A DNA stretch of 64,000 nt from Nitrospira defluvii (GTDB taxonomy: Bacteria; Nitrospirota; Nitrospiria; Nitrospirales; Nitrospiraceae): NCBI GenBank assembly GCA_011525625.1, contig WYAX01000012.1, positions 1-64,000 of the forward strand, given 5' to 3'. The translations under genes were made by a program, and so were the position numbers. The first letter of the stretch is position 1, and each line of letters starts with the position of its first letter. The notes under the pieces were generated by a model that saw only the letters and a program-made list of their open reading frames with translations, did not search any database and was not told where the DNA came from. Of this stretch, positions 8,952 to 17,841 are shown piece by piece.

Positions 8952-9458
8952 CTACTTGGGAGCCAGAATCATGATCAGGCTCCGCCCTTCCATCCTCGGC
9001 GCGAACTCGACGGTTCCCGCCTCTGAACATTGTTGAATGACAGTGGTCATCATCGTACGGCCCATTTCCTGGTTCGCCATTTCGCGACCGCGAAAGGTGA
9101 GTGTCACCTTGGTCTTGTTGCCGTCGGTCAGGAATTCCTTGATCTGGCGGATCTTAATCTCGAGATCATGCTTGTCCGTGCGGGGGCGCAGCTTGATCTC
9201 CTTGACTTGCGTCGACTTTTGATGCCGCCGACTTTGGTGATCTTTCTTGCTGAGCTCGAACTTGTACTTCCCATAGTCCATGATGCGGCAAACCGGCGGC
9301 TGGGAAGTCGGGGCCACCTCGACAAGGTCGTATCCCCCCTCCTGTGCTTTATTGTATGCCTCGACAGTCGGCAGTATGCCCAATTGCTCGCCGTCAGGAC
9401 CGATGACTCGAACTTCCCGAATCCTGATTTCCCGGTTTACACGTAATTTAGGGACGAT
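8952..9458 (-). CDS. infC: Translation initiation factor IF-3, apparent ATC start
   Basis: IF-3 binds the 30S subunit, blocks premature 50S joining and proofreads the start codon. The frame covers the N-domain (VNREIRIREVRVIGPDGEQLG), the linker and the C-domain (RPRTDKHDLEIKIRQIKEFL), 168 aa, the normal size. Upstream of a TTG at 9383 (inside the conserved N-domain) there is no ATG, GTG or TTG back to the in-frame TGA of thrS at 9464-9462. Only CCT, ATC, GTC and other sense codons intervene. The ATC at 9458-9456 lies 3 bp after the thrS stop and is preceded by GAGGTGA, which overlaps that stop. Non-standard AUU/AUC starts are known for infC and allow IF-3 to repress itself. Confidence 0.93.
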   Translation of the reverse strand: MVPKLRVNREIRIREVRVIGPDGEQLGILPTVEAYNKAQEGGYDLVEVAPTSQPPVCRIMDYGKYKFELSKKDHQSRRHQKSTQVKEIKLRPRTDKHDLEIKIRQIKEFLTDGNKTKVTLTFRGREMANQEMGRTMMTTVIQQCSEAGTVEFAPRMEGRSLIMILAPK

Positions 9459-9461
9459 AGG

Positions 9462-11417
9462 TCACCTCGTTTGTGAGAGGGTTGCTGTGCCGCGTAATGT
9501 TTGATTCGTATCCGTGCGAATGAGTTCCAAAAACTGTTCGATCGGCATGCTTCCGTGGTTGGTGCCGCTTCGTCCCCGAACCGCCACCATGCCGCTTTGC
9601 ACTTCCTTCTCTCCGACCACCAGCATGTAGGGAATCTTGAGCTTTTCCGCTTCGCGGATCTTAAAGCCGATCTTCTCGTTTCGCAGGTCGGCTTCAACTC
9701 TGAAGCCCTGGCTCTTGAGGGTCGAGACGATCTTGGCTGCGAACTCTTGCTGATGGTCCGTGATCGTGAGTACCACCGCCTGCACTGGGGCCAGCCATGT
9801 CGGAAAGGCTCCGGCAAAGTGTTCGATCAAGATGCCGAAGAAGCGTTCGATGGAACCCATCAGTGCCCGGTGGATCATGATCGGTTGATGGTGCTTCCCG
9901 TCTTCGCCCGTATAGGCGAGCTTGAACCGCTCAGGGTTATTGAAATCGACCTGCACGGTTGAGCATTGCCACGATCGACCGAGGACGTCCTTGATCTTAA
10001 TGTCGATTTTGGGGCCATAGAACACGCCTTCGCCCGGATCTACCTGATAGGCCACGTGACGACTCTTGAGCGCGGCCTCGAGAGCGTTTGTGGCGATGGC
10101 CCAATTGTCATCCGAGCCGACAGATTTCTCCGGGCGCGTGGAGAGATAAATTTCAAATTCATGAAAACCGAAGGTGCCGAGTACGAAAAACGTGAAGTCG
10201 AGCACCCGGCTGACTTCAGCCTCGATCTGGTCCGGGCGGCAGAAGAGGTGTGCGTCGTCTTGCGTGAAACCCCGGACTCGCAGGAGCCCGTGCAGCACAC
10301 CGGTACGCTCATAGCGGTAGACGGTGCCCAATTCTCCGTATCGGATCGGCAAATCTCGATAGCTCCGCAAGTGCGATTTGTAGATCATGATATGGAAGGG
10401 GCAGTTCATCGGCTTGAGCTGATACTCGCTGCCTTCCAGCTTCATGGCGGCAAACATATTCTCGCGGTAGTAATCGACATGGCCGCTGGTCTTCCAGAGA
10501 TCCAGCCTGGCGACATGAGGAGAGTACACCAGGTCGTACCCGTCCTTGATGTGCTGCTCCCGCCAGAAGTTTTCGATGAGCAGACGGATCAACGAACCCT
10601 TGGGATGCCAGAGCACCAGGCCGGGGCCGATTTCGTCTTGAATGGTGATCAGGTCGAGTTCCTTGCCGAGTTTTCGATGGTCGCGACGTTTGATTTCCTC
10701 AAGTTTCGCGAGATGCGCATCGAGTTCCTTCTTCGTGGGAAAAGAGGTTCCGTAGATACGCTGCAACATGGGGTTGCGCTCATCCCCTCGCCAATAGGCT
10801 CCTCCGGTGGAGAGGAGCTTGAAGGCGCCGACATGGCCAGTGGTCGGAAGGTGCGGACCGCGGCAGAGGTCGACGAATTCACCCTGGCGATAGAGAGAGA
10901 TAGGAGAGGCGTCGTCGAAGCTGTTGATCAATTCAACTTTATACTGCTCGCCGCGGTCCTGAAAAAACTGGATCGCGTCGTGTTTCGACAGTTCGCTGCG
11001 ACTGACGGTCAGACCTCGCTTCGTGATTTCCAGGGCGCGGGCTTCAATCTTCTCCAAATCTTCGGGGGTGAAGGGCCGGTCGAACGCGAAGTCGTAATAA
11101 AATCCGTCCTCGAGCGCGGGGCCGATCGTGAGTTGCGCCGTCGGAAACACTTCCTTCACGGCTTGTGCCATGATGTGGGTGCTGCTGTGACGATACACTT
11201 CGCGCCCTTCCGCCGACTCGAATGTCAGGAGCTCGACGGTGGCGTCTTGGTCTAATGGGTAGAACAAATCCACCGGCGTCCCGTTGACCTTGGCTGCCAG
11301 AATTTTCTGGTCGAGACGTTTCCCGTCCGGCGACACTGCATCGCGGACAGTGCATCCTGCTGGTACTTGTTTTCGAGTTCCGTCAGGAAGGGTAATCTGA
11401 ATGAACTGTGAGGCCAC
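9462..11417 (-). CDS. thrS: Threonyl-tRNA synthetase
   Basis: Charges tRNA-Thr and edits misacylated Ser-tRNA. Domains in order: TGS (IQITLPDGTRKQVPAG), editing domain with HSSTHIMAQAV, class II core with MNCPFHIMIY and CRPDQIEAE, and a C-terminal anticodon-binding domain (VVLTITDHQQEFA). I use the GTG at 11417, preceded by AGGA with 9-nt spacing, giving 651 aa, close to the family norm. An ATG at 11447 would add ten residues. It is the first gene of thrS-infC-rpmI-rplT, and its TGA overlaps the infC ribosome site. Confidence 0.96.
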   Translation of the reverse strand: MASQFIQITLPDGTRKQVPAGCTVRDAVSPDGKRLDQKILAAKVNGTPVDLFYPLDQDATVELLTFESAEGREVYRHSSTHIMAQAVKEVFPTAQLTIGPALEDGFYYDFAFDRPFTPEDLEKIEARALEITKRGLTVSRSELSKHDAIQFFQDRGEQYKVELINSFDDASPISLYRQGEFVDLCRGPHLPTTGHVGAFKLLSTGGAYWRGDERNPMLQRIYGTSFPTKKELDAHLAKLEEIKRRDHRKLGKELDLITIQDEIGPGLVLWHPKGSLIRLLIENFWREQHIKDGYDLVYSPHVARLDLWKTSGHVDYYRENMFAAMKLEGSEYQLKPMNCPFHIMIYKSHLRSYRDLPIRYGELGTVYRYERTGVLHGLLRVRGFTQDDAHLFCRPDQIEAEVSRVLDFTFFVLGTFGFHEFEIYLSTRPEKSVGSDDNWAIATNALEAALKSRHVAYQVDPGEGVFYGPKIDIKIKDVLGRSWQCSTVQVDFNNPERFKLAYTGEDGKHHQPIMIHRALMGSIERFFGILIEHFAGAFPTWLAPVQAVVLTITDHQQEFAAKIVSTLKSQGFRVEADLRNEKIGFKIREAEKLKIPYMLVVGEKEVQSGMVAVRGRSGTNHGSMPIEQFLELIRTDTNQTLRGTATLSQTR

Positions 11418-11506
11418 TCCGTTCAATCCTGCCAAAAAATACGACATCGTGCCGACCGCCCTGCTCACGGCAGTCGGATCACAAACGTACTGCACAAACA
11501 GTAAAA

Positions 11507-11581
11507 TGGTAGGCGCGGACGGTCTTGAACCGTCGACCTCTACCGTGTCAAGGTAGCGCTCTCCCCCTGAGCTACGCGCCT
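11507..11581 (-). tRNA. tRNA-Val (anticodon GAC)
   Basis: A 75-nt cloverleaf with encoded CCA (plus-strand tgg at 11507-11509). The acceptor stem is AGGCGCG/CGCGCCT and the anticodon loop TTGACAC gives GAC. It lies upstream of thrS on the same strand. Confidence 0.94.
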
Positions 11582-11595
11582 ATCGAACGGCGATG

Positions 11596-11622
11596 CTAAT
11601 ACAGCCTTGCCAAAGGTGTCAA
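11596..11622 (-). promoter_or_regulatory. Sigma-70 promoter of tRNA-Val
   Basis: On the minus strand, TTGACA (11622-11617) is followed after 15 bp by TATTAG (11601-11596). With 17-bp spacing the -10 would be TTAGCA. Either places transcription start just before the tRNA. Confidence 0.55.
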
Positions 11623-11715
11623 GGAAACGCAACGGCAAAACAGGCTTTTGTCCGTGGCGTTCTCACGGAACGGCTGTCTTTGCAGATGTGCCCGGCTGCG
11701 TGCGCCGGCGGCGAG

Positions 11716-11988
11716 TTACTTGACCGCTGCCTTGAGTTCCTTCCCGGCCGAAAATTTTGGAATCCGGGCTGCAGGGATTTTCAAGGATTCGCCGGTTCTC
11801 GGGTTGCGGCCCATTCTGGCCTTCCGTTTCGAAATGGTAAAGGTGCCAAAATTGACCAATGTCACGCGCTTCCCCTTCTTAAGCGACGTGGTGACGGCGC
11901 CGGTAAAGGCTTCGAGCGCCACTGTCGCTGCGACCTTGGTAATGCCCGCACTGCTGGCCATTTTCGCGATCAATTCTTCCTTGGTCAT
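11716..11988 (-). CDS. hup: HU-family DNA-binding protein
   Basis: A 90-aa histone-like protein that bends DNA non-specifically as a dimer. It shows MTKEELIAKMAS, the core VTLVNFGTF and the arm GRNPRTGESLKIPA, ending FSAGKELKAAV. The length is standard. The ATG at 11988 follows a GGAGG. It stands alone, with the Fis-type regulator downstream on the same strand side. A second HU/IHF-like gene lies at 36549. Confidence 0.95.
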   Translation of the reverse strand: MTKEELIAKMASSAGITKVAATVALEAFTGAVTTSLKKGKRVTLVNFGTFTISKRKARMGRNPRTGESLKIPAARIPKFSAGKELKAAVK

Positions 11989-12091
11989 TGCATGCCTCCG
12001 TGAGTGGTTGGCAACCGTAGATCTGATGTGTCGAACGGACTGACGGGTTTGGGTTCCGAGTGAGGTGCTGATGGCCTGCGCCCGTTCGAAC

Positions 12092-12676
12092 CTAGCTTGC
12101 TCTGGCTCGTTTAACGGGAATATCCAGATCGAGAATTTTCTTTCTCAACGTGTTGCGGTTCAGCCCGAGCAACTCTGCGGCTTGGATCTGGTTGCCCTTG
12201 GTTTCCCGTAGGGTCAGGAGAATCAATGGACGCTCCACTGCGGCGATCAACATCGGATGAAGATTTTTCCCCGAGCCATTCCGCATGCCTTTGACGAAGT
12301 CTCCGACCTTGTGTTCCAAGTAAGTGTCCAAGCACAAGGACTGGCCCTTGCCATTGGACAGCGGGACTTCTGCCTTCGTGGTCTTGGCGGCGTGCAGTGA
12401 CGACGCAGCCTGCTTGAGTACGGCTCGAGATCCGACAATCAGTAGGGTATGAGCCGGATCGATGCCTGCGAGGAGCTTGGCAACATCTGGAGACGTGGTT
12501 GTTCTGGATTCGACGATCACGGCGTCGTATCCACGTTTCGCGAAGTCTTTCGGCAGTGTGAACCCTTCTCGGCTGATCGTGATCGAGGGCTCGCCGAACA
12601 GGTCTTTGTAGTGTGCCTGGACTTCGCTGTCCGCGCTGAAGAGCAGAATATTGAATGTTGATGAACGCAGCGTCAT
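12092..12676 (-). CDS. Fis-type regulator with a receiver-like N-terminal domain
   Basis: A protein of about 194 aa. The C-terminal 45 residues (PLILLTLRETKGNQIQAAEL, then LGLNRNTLRKKI) are the Fis/NtrC-type HTH. The N-terminal 110 residues have the alternating hydrophobic pattern of a response-regulator receiver (NILLFSADSEV, YDAVIVESR, TLLIVGSRA). The acidic pocket and conserved Lys are not evident, so it is likely unphosphorylated. There is no AAA+ domain, so it is not a full sigma-54 activator. The ATG at 12676 is chosen because the frame upstream opens only with TTG and is low in similarity. Target genes are unknown. Confidence 0.75.
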   Translation of the reverse strand: MTLRSSTFNILLFSADSEVQAHYKDLFGEPSITISREGFTLPKDFAKRGYDAVIVESRTTTSPDVAKLLAGIDPAHTLLIVGSRAVLKQAASSLHAAKTTKAEVPLSNGKGQSLCLDTYLEHKVGDFVKGMRNGSGKNLHPMLIAAVERPLILLTLRETKGNQIQAAELLGLNRNTLRKKILDLDIPVKRARAS

Positions 12677-12925
12677 GAACGGTACCGAGGAAGAGGAGGG
12701 CGGGATTATTGCGCAGGCCCCACATGATGTCAATCACGAAAAATGCGTGAAAATCATGAAGCAGGCAGGCTGTGCGCATGCCGGCCTGGTGAGTAGAATT
12801 GTCTCTGCGCGGATGGTTGTTGAGGCGTGGGCTGGGTATCGCGAGAGGTTCGTTCAGTACGGGCGTCACGTGTTCTTTGAGAGAGTGCAGGGCAAGAGAT
12901 GCTCGTGAGTCCGGCGCAGCCGTGC
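12677..12925. other. Intergenic region between the Fis-type gene and the cys promoter
   Basis: A divergent intergenic stretch. No protein-like frame, RNA gene or strong hairpin was seen. It should contain the promoter of the minus-strand Fis-type gene, but no convincing -35/-10 pair was found. Confidence 0.4.
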
Positions 12926-12955
12926 TTGACAGGGCCGGCAGGGGGCAGGTATACA
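12926..12955 (+). promoter_or_regulatory. Sigma-70 promoter of the sulfate-assimilation cluster
   Basis: A perfect TTGACA at 12926-12931, an 18-bp spacer and TATACA at 12950-12955. Transcription would start near 12962, about 25 nt before the Rrf2 start. Overlap with the binding site of the Rrf2 protein is plausible but no operator was identified. Confidence 0.7.
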
Positions 12956-12986
12956 GTTGCATGAATCCCCATCGGAATAGTCGCAA

Positions 12987-13439
12987 ATGAAAGTGAGCCT
13001 TCGAGCTACCTACGGGATCATCGCCGCCGTAGACCTTGCGTTGCACGACGCCGAACAGCCGGTCTGTGCGAAGTCCATCGCCAAGCGTCAGGCGATCCCG
13101 GCTCGGTTCCTCGAACAGGTCCTGCATGCGATGAAGAAGGCCGGGGTGGTGACGAGCCAGCGCGGCGCGCAGGGTGGGTACGTGTTGAGTCGCAAGCCGT
13201 CTGAGTTGTCCGTCGCGGACATTCTGGATGCGTTAGAAGGCCCCCTTCTTTCGGGAAACGGAGAGGCCGCTCTTAAGAGCACATCGGCGCGAGCCGCAAA
13301 GCAAGAGGCGCTGCTGGCACACATGTGGGATCGTGTGAAACGGGCGGAACTGAGTGTCTTGTCTGAAGTCACGGTCGAAGAGTTGGCCAAGCGACAACGA
13401 GCCCTCGATGCACAGCATACGTTGATGTATCACATCTGA
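12987..13439 (+). CDS. Rrf2-family regulator (CymR-like, no Fe-S ligands)
   Basis: A 150-aa winged-helix regulator. The N-terminus MKVSLRATYGIIAAVDLAL and the recognition region ARFLEQVLHAMKKAGVVTSQRG with GGYVLSRKP are typical of Rrf2/IscR/CymR proteins. IscR and NsrR coordinate an Fe-S cluster through three cysteines near residue 95; here that stretch has none and only Cys27 is present. This resembles CymR, which controls cysteine metabolism with CysK as partner. It is the first gene behind a good promoter and is followed 50 bp later by sulfite reductase, so it is probably the local regulator of sulfate assimilation. Confidence 0.85.
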   Translation: MKVSLRATYGIIAAVDLALHDAEQPVCAKSIAKRQAIPARFLEQVLHAMKKAGVVTSQRGAQGGYVLSRKPSELSVADILDALEGPLLSGNGEAALKSTSARAAKQEALLAHMWDRVKRAELSVLSEVTVEELAKRQRALDAQHTLMYHI

Positions 13440-13489
13440 ACCATACCGAGTCATGGTAGAGGCATGACCACCCAACACACGAGGTCGTT

Positions 13490-15988
13490 ATGACGAGTTC
13501 TCATACAGTGGCCATCCGTCCGGCCGTCAAGGCAGAGCCCATTCCTCCTCACATCGTGGAGGAGATCGAGACATTCGAAGCGGAAGCCGATCGCGTCCTT
13601 GCGGGGGATCTTTCAACCGACATCTTCAAGCCATTTCGGCTGCAGTATGGCATTTATGGTCAGCGTCAGCCGGGCGTGCAGATGTTCCGGATCAAGATTC
13701 CGTTCGGCGGTCTGACGGCCAATCAGGTGCGGCGGGTTGCCGAATTGGCCGACCGGTTCGCCACAGGCGTGGGGCACGTGACAACACGCCAAGACATTCA
13801 GCTGCATTTCGTGGAGCTCAAGCATGTGCCGGAGATGATGCGATTGCTGGCCGCTGTGGGCCTGACGACCCGTGAGGCCTGCGCCAACACGGTCCGTAAT
13901 GTGACCGCGTGTCACCTGGCGGGCGTGTGCCAGGGGGAGGTGTTCGACGTCACGCCCTATGCGAAGACGGTGGCCTACCATCTGCTGCGCAATCCGCTGA
14001 ATCAGAGTCTCCCGAGGAAATTCAAGATCGCCCTCTCCGGCTGCCGCCAGGATTGTGCGCTGACCCCGATTCACGATATCGGCCTGCTTGCGGCGAAGCG
14101 GGCGGACGGGACCATCGGCTTTCGAATGGTTGCGGGTGGCGGACTGGGCTCGACTCCGCGCATGGCGCAGGTGCTCAGAGAATTTACGCCCATGGAGGAA
14201 TTGCTGCCGAGTATCGAGGCCGTGATCAAGGTGTTCGACACCCTGGGCAACAGGAAAAATCGCAACAAGGCCCGGATGAAGTTTGTGATCGAAAAGCTCG
14301 GCTTCGAGGAGTTCAAACGTCGCTGGGAAGCGGCCTATGCGGCCATGGGATATGCGGTGCCGACTCATGAACCGATCAAGCTGCTGGAGTATGCCGATAC
14401 GCCGCCGTTGTTGATGCCGACGAAAGCGCCGGGCAGCGCGAACGGGAATGGTAATAGCGGCGGCAATGGACACGGTCTTGCGCAGGGGGCACTCAATGGG
14501 CACGAGACCGCCTTCCAGGCCTGGAAGCGGACCAATGTGGTGCCGCAACGTCAGGCAGGATTCGCAACCGCGGCCATCAAGCTGCCTATGGGTGACCTTA
14601 CCGCCGATCAGATGTGGGTGGTGGCTGATTTGGCCGAGCGGTACTCAAACGGCAACATTCGCACCACCATTAATCAAAATATGGTGATCCGCTGGATTCC
14701 GGAATCCCGCTTGGAAGAATTTCACGGCGAGCTCGTAGCTCATAGCCTCGGGGATCCCGGTGCCGAACTGGTCGAAGACATCATTGCCTGTCCCGGAACC
14801 GACACATGCGGACTGGGTATCACATCGTCAAAGGGGATGGCCCGTGCATTGGCCGAAGTGTTTCCCGCAGGCCAGGTGCCGGAAGACCTTCGAGATGTGA
14901 GCGTCAAGATCAGCGGGTGTCACAATTCATGCGCGCAGCACCATATCGCCACCGTTGGGCTGCACGGCGTCGGCAAACGCCTTGGGGAGCATACGGCGCC
15001 GCACTACGAGTTGCACCTTGGCGGACATGTGGATGGCACGCCGAAAATCGGACAGTTGGCCGTGAAGTTGCCGGCGAAAAGCGTCCCGGCTGCCGTCCGT
15101 CATCTGGTGGACGTGTATCGACGTGATCGCACGACCGGCGAGAGCCTGCAATCGTTCATCGGCAGGGTGGGGAAACATGTCCTCAAGGACGAGCTGATTC
15201 CCTACACGTTTGTACCGCCATACGAGCAGGATCCGACCTACTACTACGATTGGGAAGGTGAAGCGGAATTTGTGTTGGAGGACCTGGGGCCCGGCGAGTG
15301 CGCGGGTGGCGCCTTGGAAATGATCGACGACCGTATGTTGGAGGCGGACCAGGAACTCTATCAGGCCAAATTGCTGGTCGAAAAACATCAATATGCCTTG
15401 TCGGTGAATAAATCGTATCGAGCCGTGTTGGCTGCGGCCAAGGGGCTCTTGGTGACCGAGGGACTGGATCCGGCAACCGATGCGGAAACATTCCAGGAGT
15501 TCGATCAGCGCTTGGCGAGCAAGGGCGTTGTGCCGGCCAATTACGCGAATCTTGGCGCACAGGTCGGCGATCTTGGATCGAAGGACGCAACTGCCGCGGA
15601 GGCCACGGAGAAAATGGCCTTTGCCAAACGGTTCCTCGCGGTCTGCCGGGCGGCCACGGAACAGATGGGAAAGGATCTCAAATTGGCCCAAGTCAAAGAA
15701 GAGGTGCTCCCAACCCCCGCTCCGATCGTAGCACCGGCCGCGCCGGTGTCGACGGCGCCGGTGTACGACTTGCGCGGCGTTGCTTGCCCGATGAACTATG
15801 TGAAGACCAAGCTCAAGCTCGAGATGATGGACAACGGCGAGCGACTCGAAGTGTGGCTCGACGCCGGAGAGCCGATCCGGAACGTGCCCATGAGTTTGCG
15901 GAACGACGGGCATAAGATTCTCGAAGAGGGCCCGTTGGAGCCTGGGGCGACACATTTCAAAATTCTTGTGGAAAAGGTCGAGGGGTAA
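13490..15988 (+). CDS. Siroheme sulfite (or nitrite) reductase fused to HEPN-like and TusA domains
   Basis: An 832-aa fusion. Residues 45-290 and 340-560 are two nitrite/sulfite-reductase halves (ferredoxin-like plus 4Fe-4S domain), joined by a Gly/Asn-rich linker near 315-335. The C-half has the siroheme/4Fe-4S ligands Cys434, Cys440, Cys477 and Cys481. The N-half also has a complete set: Cys141, Cys147, Cys185 and Cys189, unusual because in monomeric SiR/NiR only the C-half binds cofactor. Residues about 610-730 are helical and HEPN-like. Residues 755-830 are a TusA-type sulfur carrier with Cys766 in VACPMNYVK. Its position before cysH, cysD and cysN supports sulfite as substrate. Electron donor is probably ferredoxin. 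Confidence 0.88.
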   Translation: MTSSHTVAIRPAVKAEPIPPHIVEEIETFEAEADRVLAGDLSTDIFKPFRLQYGIYGQRQPGVQMFRIKIPFGGLTANQVRRVAELADRFATGVGHVTTRQDIQLHFVELKHVPEMMRLLAAVGLTTREACANTVRNVTACHLAGVCQGEVFDVTPYAKTVAYHLLRNPLNQSLPRKFKIALSGCRQDCALTPIHDIGLLAAKRADGTIGFRMVAGGGLGSTPRMAQVLREFTPMEELLPSIEAVIKVFDTLGNRKNRNKARMKFVIEKLGFEEFKRRWEAAYAAMGYAVPTHEPIKLLEYADTPPLLMPTKAPGSANGNGNSGGNGHGLAQGALNGHETAFQAWKRTNVVPQRQAGFATAAIKLPMGDLTADQMWVVADLAERYSNGNIRTTINQNMVIRWIPESRLEEFHGELVAHSLGDPGAELVEDIIACPGTDTCGLGITSSKGMARALAEVFPAGQVPEDLRDVSVKISGCHNSCAQHHIATVGLHGVGKRLGEHTAPHYELHLGGHVDGTPKIGQLAVKLPAKSVPAAVRHLVDVYRRDRTTGESLQSFIGRVGKHVLKDELIPYTFVPPYEQDPTYYYDWEGEAEFVLEDLGPGECAGGALEMIDDRMLEADQELYQAKLLVEKHQYALSVNKSYRAVLAAAKGLLVTEGLDPATDAETFQEFDQRLASKGVVPANYANLGAQVGDLGSKDATAAEATEKMAFAKRFLAVCRAATEQMGKDLKLAQVKEEVLPTPAPIVAPAAPVSTAPVYDLRGVACPMNYVKTKLKLEMMDNGERLEVWLDAGEPIRNVPMSLRNDGHKILEEGPLEPGATHFKILVEKVEG

Positions 15989-15996
15989 GAAACATC

Positions 15997-16728
15997 GTGA
16001 CCGAATCGAAGACCGATCAATCCGTGGTCAATCGTCCGGCGGATGACGAGCTGAAATCGCTGAGCGATTCCTTTGAGGAAAAACAACCGTGGGAGGTGCT
16101 GGAATACGCATTGCAGGCGTACCGGCAACGGATCGTGTTGGCCTGTAGTTTCGGGGCCGAGGATGTTGCGCTTGTGGATATGGTGCATCGAATCGATCCG
16201 GAAGCGCCGTTGTTTTACCTCGATACCGATTTCTTGTTTCCCGAAACGTTCGAGGTGCGCGATCGCATTATTGCGCGGTATGAATTGAAGCCCGCCCAGG
16301 TCATTCAGATGAAGCCCCTGTTGACGCCCGAGCAGCAGGGTGCGCAGCATGGCGACGCGCTGTGGGCGAGCCAGCCCGATCAATGTTGTGAGATCAGGAA
16401 GATTGAGCCGCTGACCCGCGTCTTGGCGCAATACGGCGCGTGGATCACTGGAATCAGGAGAGATCAAGCTCCGACGCGAGCCAATGCCGGATTGATCGAG
16501 TGGGATAAGAAGTTCAAGTTAATCAAGTTCAACCCCTTGGCCCGCTGGACCAGCGAGCAGGTCTGGATGTACCTCCAGCTCCACGAAGTCCCGTACAACA
16601 GGCTCCACGACCGCAACTACCCCAGCATCGGCTGCACCCATTGCACCGCGCCTGTCCTTCCGGGCGACGATCCGCGTTCTGGCCGGTGGAAGAATTTCGG
16701 CAAGACCGAATGCGGGCTGCACAAATAA
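15997..16728 (+). CDS. cysH: Adenylyl-sulfate (APS) reductase, thioredoxin-dependent
   Basis: Reduces APS to sulfite and AMP. The 243-aa protein has the PP-loop-like LACSFGAEDVAL, then Cys130-Cys131 and Cys213-x2-Cys216, the four ligands of a 4Fe-4S cluster, and the catalytic Cys239 in the terminal ECGLH. The cluster ligands mark the APS-using (bacterial/plant) type rather than the PAPS type of E. coli. The start is GTG at 15997, 8 bp after the sulfite reductase stop. It works between CysDN and the sulfite reductase. Confidence 0.93.
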   Translation: MTESKTDQSVVNRPADDELKSLSDSFEEKQPWEVLEYALQAYRQRIVLACSFGAEDVALVDMVHRIDPEAPLFYLDTDFLFPETFEVRDRIIARYELKPAQVIQMKPLLTPEQQGAQHGDALWASQPDQCCEIRKIEPLTRVLAQYGAWITGIRRDQAPTRANAGLIEWDKKFKLIKFNPLARWTSEQVWMYLQLHEVPYNRLHDRNYPSIGCTHCTAPVLPGDDPRSGRWKNFGKTECGLHK

Positions 16729-16769
16729 CATCATCGTCACCCTGACATCGAGAAGGTTACCAACGATCC

Positions 16770-17828
16770 ATGCAACATCTGCTCGCCAAAGTCGCTAAGG
16801 GCCAAAAAACGTCCAAAGATCTCACCTGGGAAGAAGCCAAGCAGGCCATGCGTCTCATGATTGAAGGGACGGCCACACCCGCGCAGGTCGGGGCGTTTCT
16901 CACGGCCATGCGCTTCAAGTCGGAATCTGTGACGGAGCTGGCGGCGTTCACGGCCACCGCGCGGCAATATGTGCCGCCCGTGCCGGTCCGTGCCGGACTT
17001 GGAGTCGTCGATGTGCCTGTCTATGCGGGCAAGCGGGAGACGTTTCACGCCATCGTCCCTGCTGCCATCGTCGCGGCCGCAGCGGGAGCGGTGTTGTTGC
17101 TTCACGGTGTGGACGGTCCTTCCGACCGGCAGGGTGTTTCATCCGTGCTGAAGCTGTTGGGAGTGCCGGTTGATCTCACCGCCAAGCTTGTCGGGCCTGA
17201 ATTGGAAAGAGTCGGTGTCGCCTACATGGATCTGGCGCTTTATCACCCGCCGGTCAGCCGGTTTCTCGAGATGCGGCAGGAATTGGGTGTGCGAAATTTC
17301 TTCCACCCCGTGGCGAGGATGCTCAATCCTGCACGGGCCGCCTCGCAGGTGATCGGGTTGTCGCATCCGCCCTATTTCGAAAAGACGGTCGAGGCCTTGC
17401 GCATGCTGAGTTGTCCGCGTGCGCTGGTGATCCGCGGGGTCGAGGGCGACCCGGAACTATCGATCGGGAATACGACCCGTCTGTTGGAGCTCAAGGGCGA
17501 GCGCATCACGCCATTCACATTCCAGCCCAAGGACGCTGGGTTGACAATGGCGACGTTTCGGGAAATGGCCGGGTTCCCGGCCGAACAGCGTGAACGTGAG
17601 GCGGATCTGATCAAGCGCATCGTCGCCAATGAAATACAGGGCGGGCAACGCGACTGGGTGTTGCTCAACGCGGCCATGCTGCTGTATGCGGCAGGCAAGG
17701 GGACATCGATTGCGGGCAATTTGGCCACCGCTCGGCAGGCACTCGAGTCGGGGCAAGCCAAGGCGAAGCTGGCGGCGCTCAGTGTCGGCGCCGGAACCGT
17801 GTCGAAGGTCGGTCTCTCGGCACAATAA
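16770..17828 (+). CDS. TrpD-family (glycosyltransferase family 3-like) protein in a cys operon
   Basis: A 352-aa protein with the anthranilate phosphoribosyltransferase fold. The N-terminal helical domain ([24 protein letters not shown] in pieces) is followed by an alpha/beta domain. The PRPP-binding GTGGD loop is replaced by a [11 protein letters not shown] segment and the KHGNR motif by [10 protein letters not shown]. It is therefore unlikely to be a classical TrpD. It resembles TrpD2/YbiB-type homologues, some of which bind nucleic acid. It lies 41 bp after cysH and 13 bp before cysD, so it is almost certainly co-transcribed with sulfate assimilation. Its role there is unknown. Confidence 0.75.
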   Translation: MQHLLAKVAKGQKTSKDLTWEEAKQAMRLMIEGTATPAQVGAFLTAMRFKSESVTELAAFTATARQYVPPVPVRAGLGVVDVPVYAGKRETFHAIVPAAIVAAAAGAVLLLHGVDGPSDRQGVSSVLKLLGVPVDLTAKLVGPELERVGVAYMDLALYHPPVSRFLEMRQELGVRNFFHPVARMLNPARAASQVIGLSHPPYFEKTVEALRMLSCPRALVIRGVEGDPELSIGNTTRLLELKGERITPFTFQPKDAGLTMATFREMAGFPAEQREREADLIKRIVANEIQGGQRDWVLLNAAMLLYAAGKGTSIAGNLATARQALESGQAKAKLAALSVGAGTVSKVGLSAQ

Positions 17829-17841
17829 GAAGAGTGGAACC

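Noticed and set aside
9966-11255. 429-codon plus-strand open frame over thrS
   Set aside because: thrS has all family motifs on the other strand; this frame has none.
14927-15955. 342-codon minus-strand open frame over the sulfite reductase
   Set aside because: Antisense shadow of the fused reductase.
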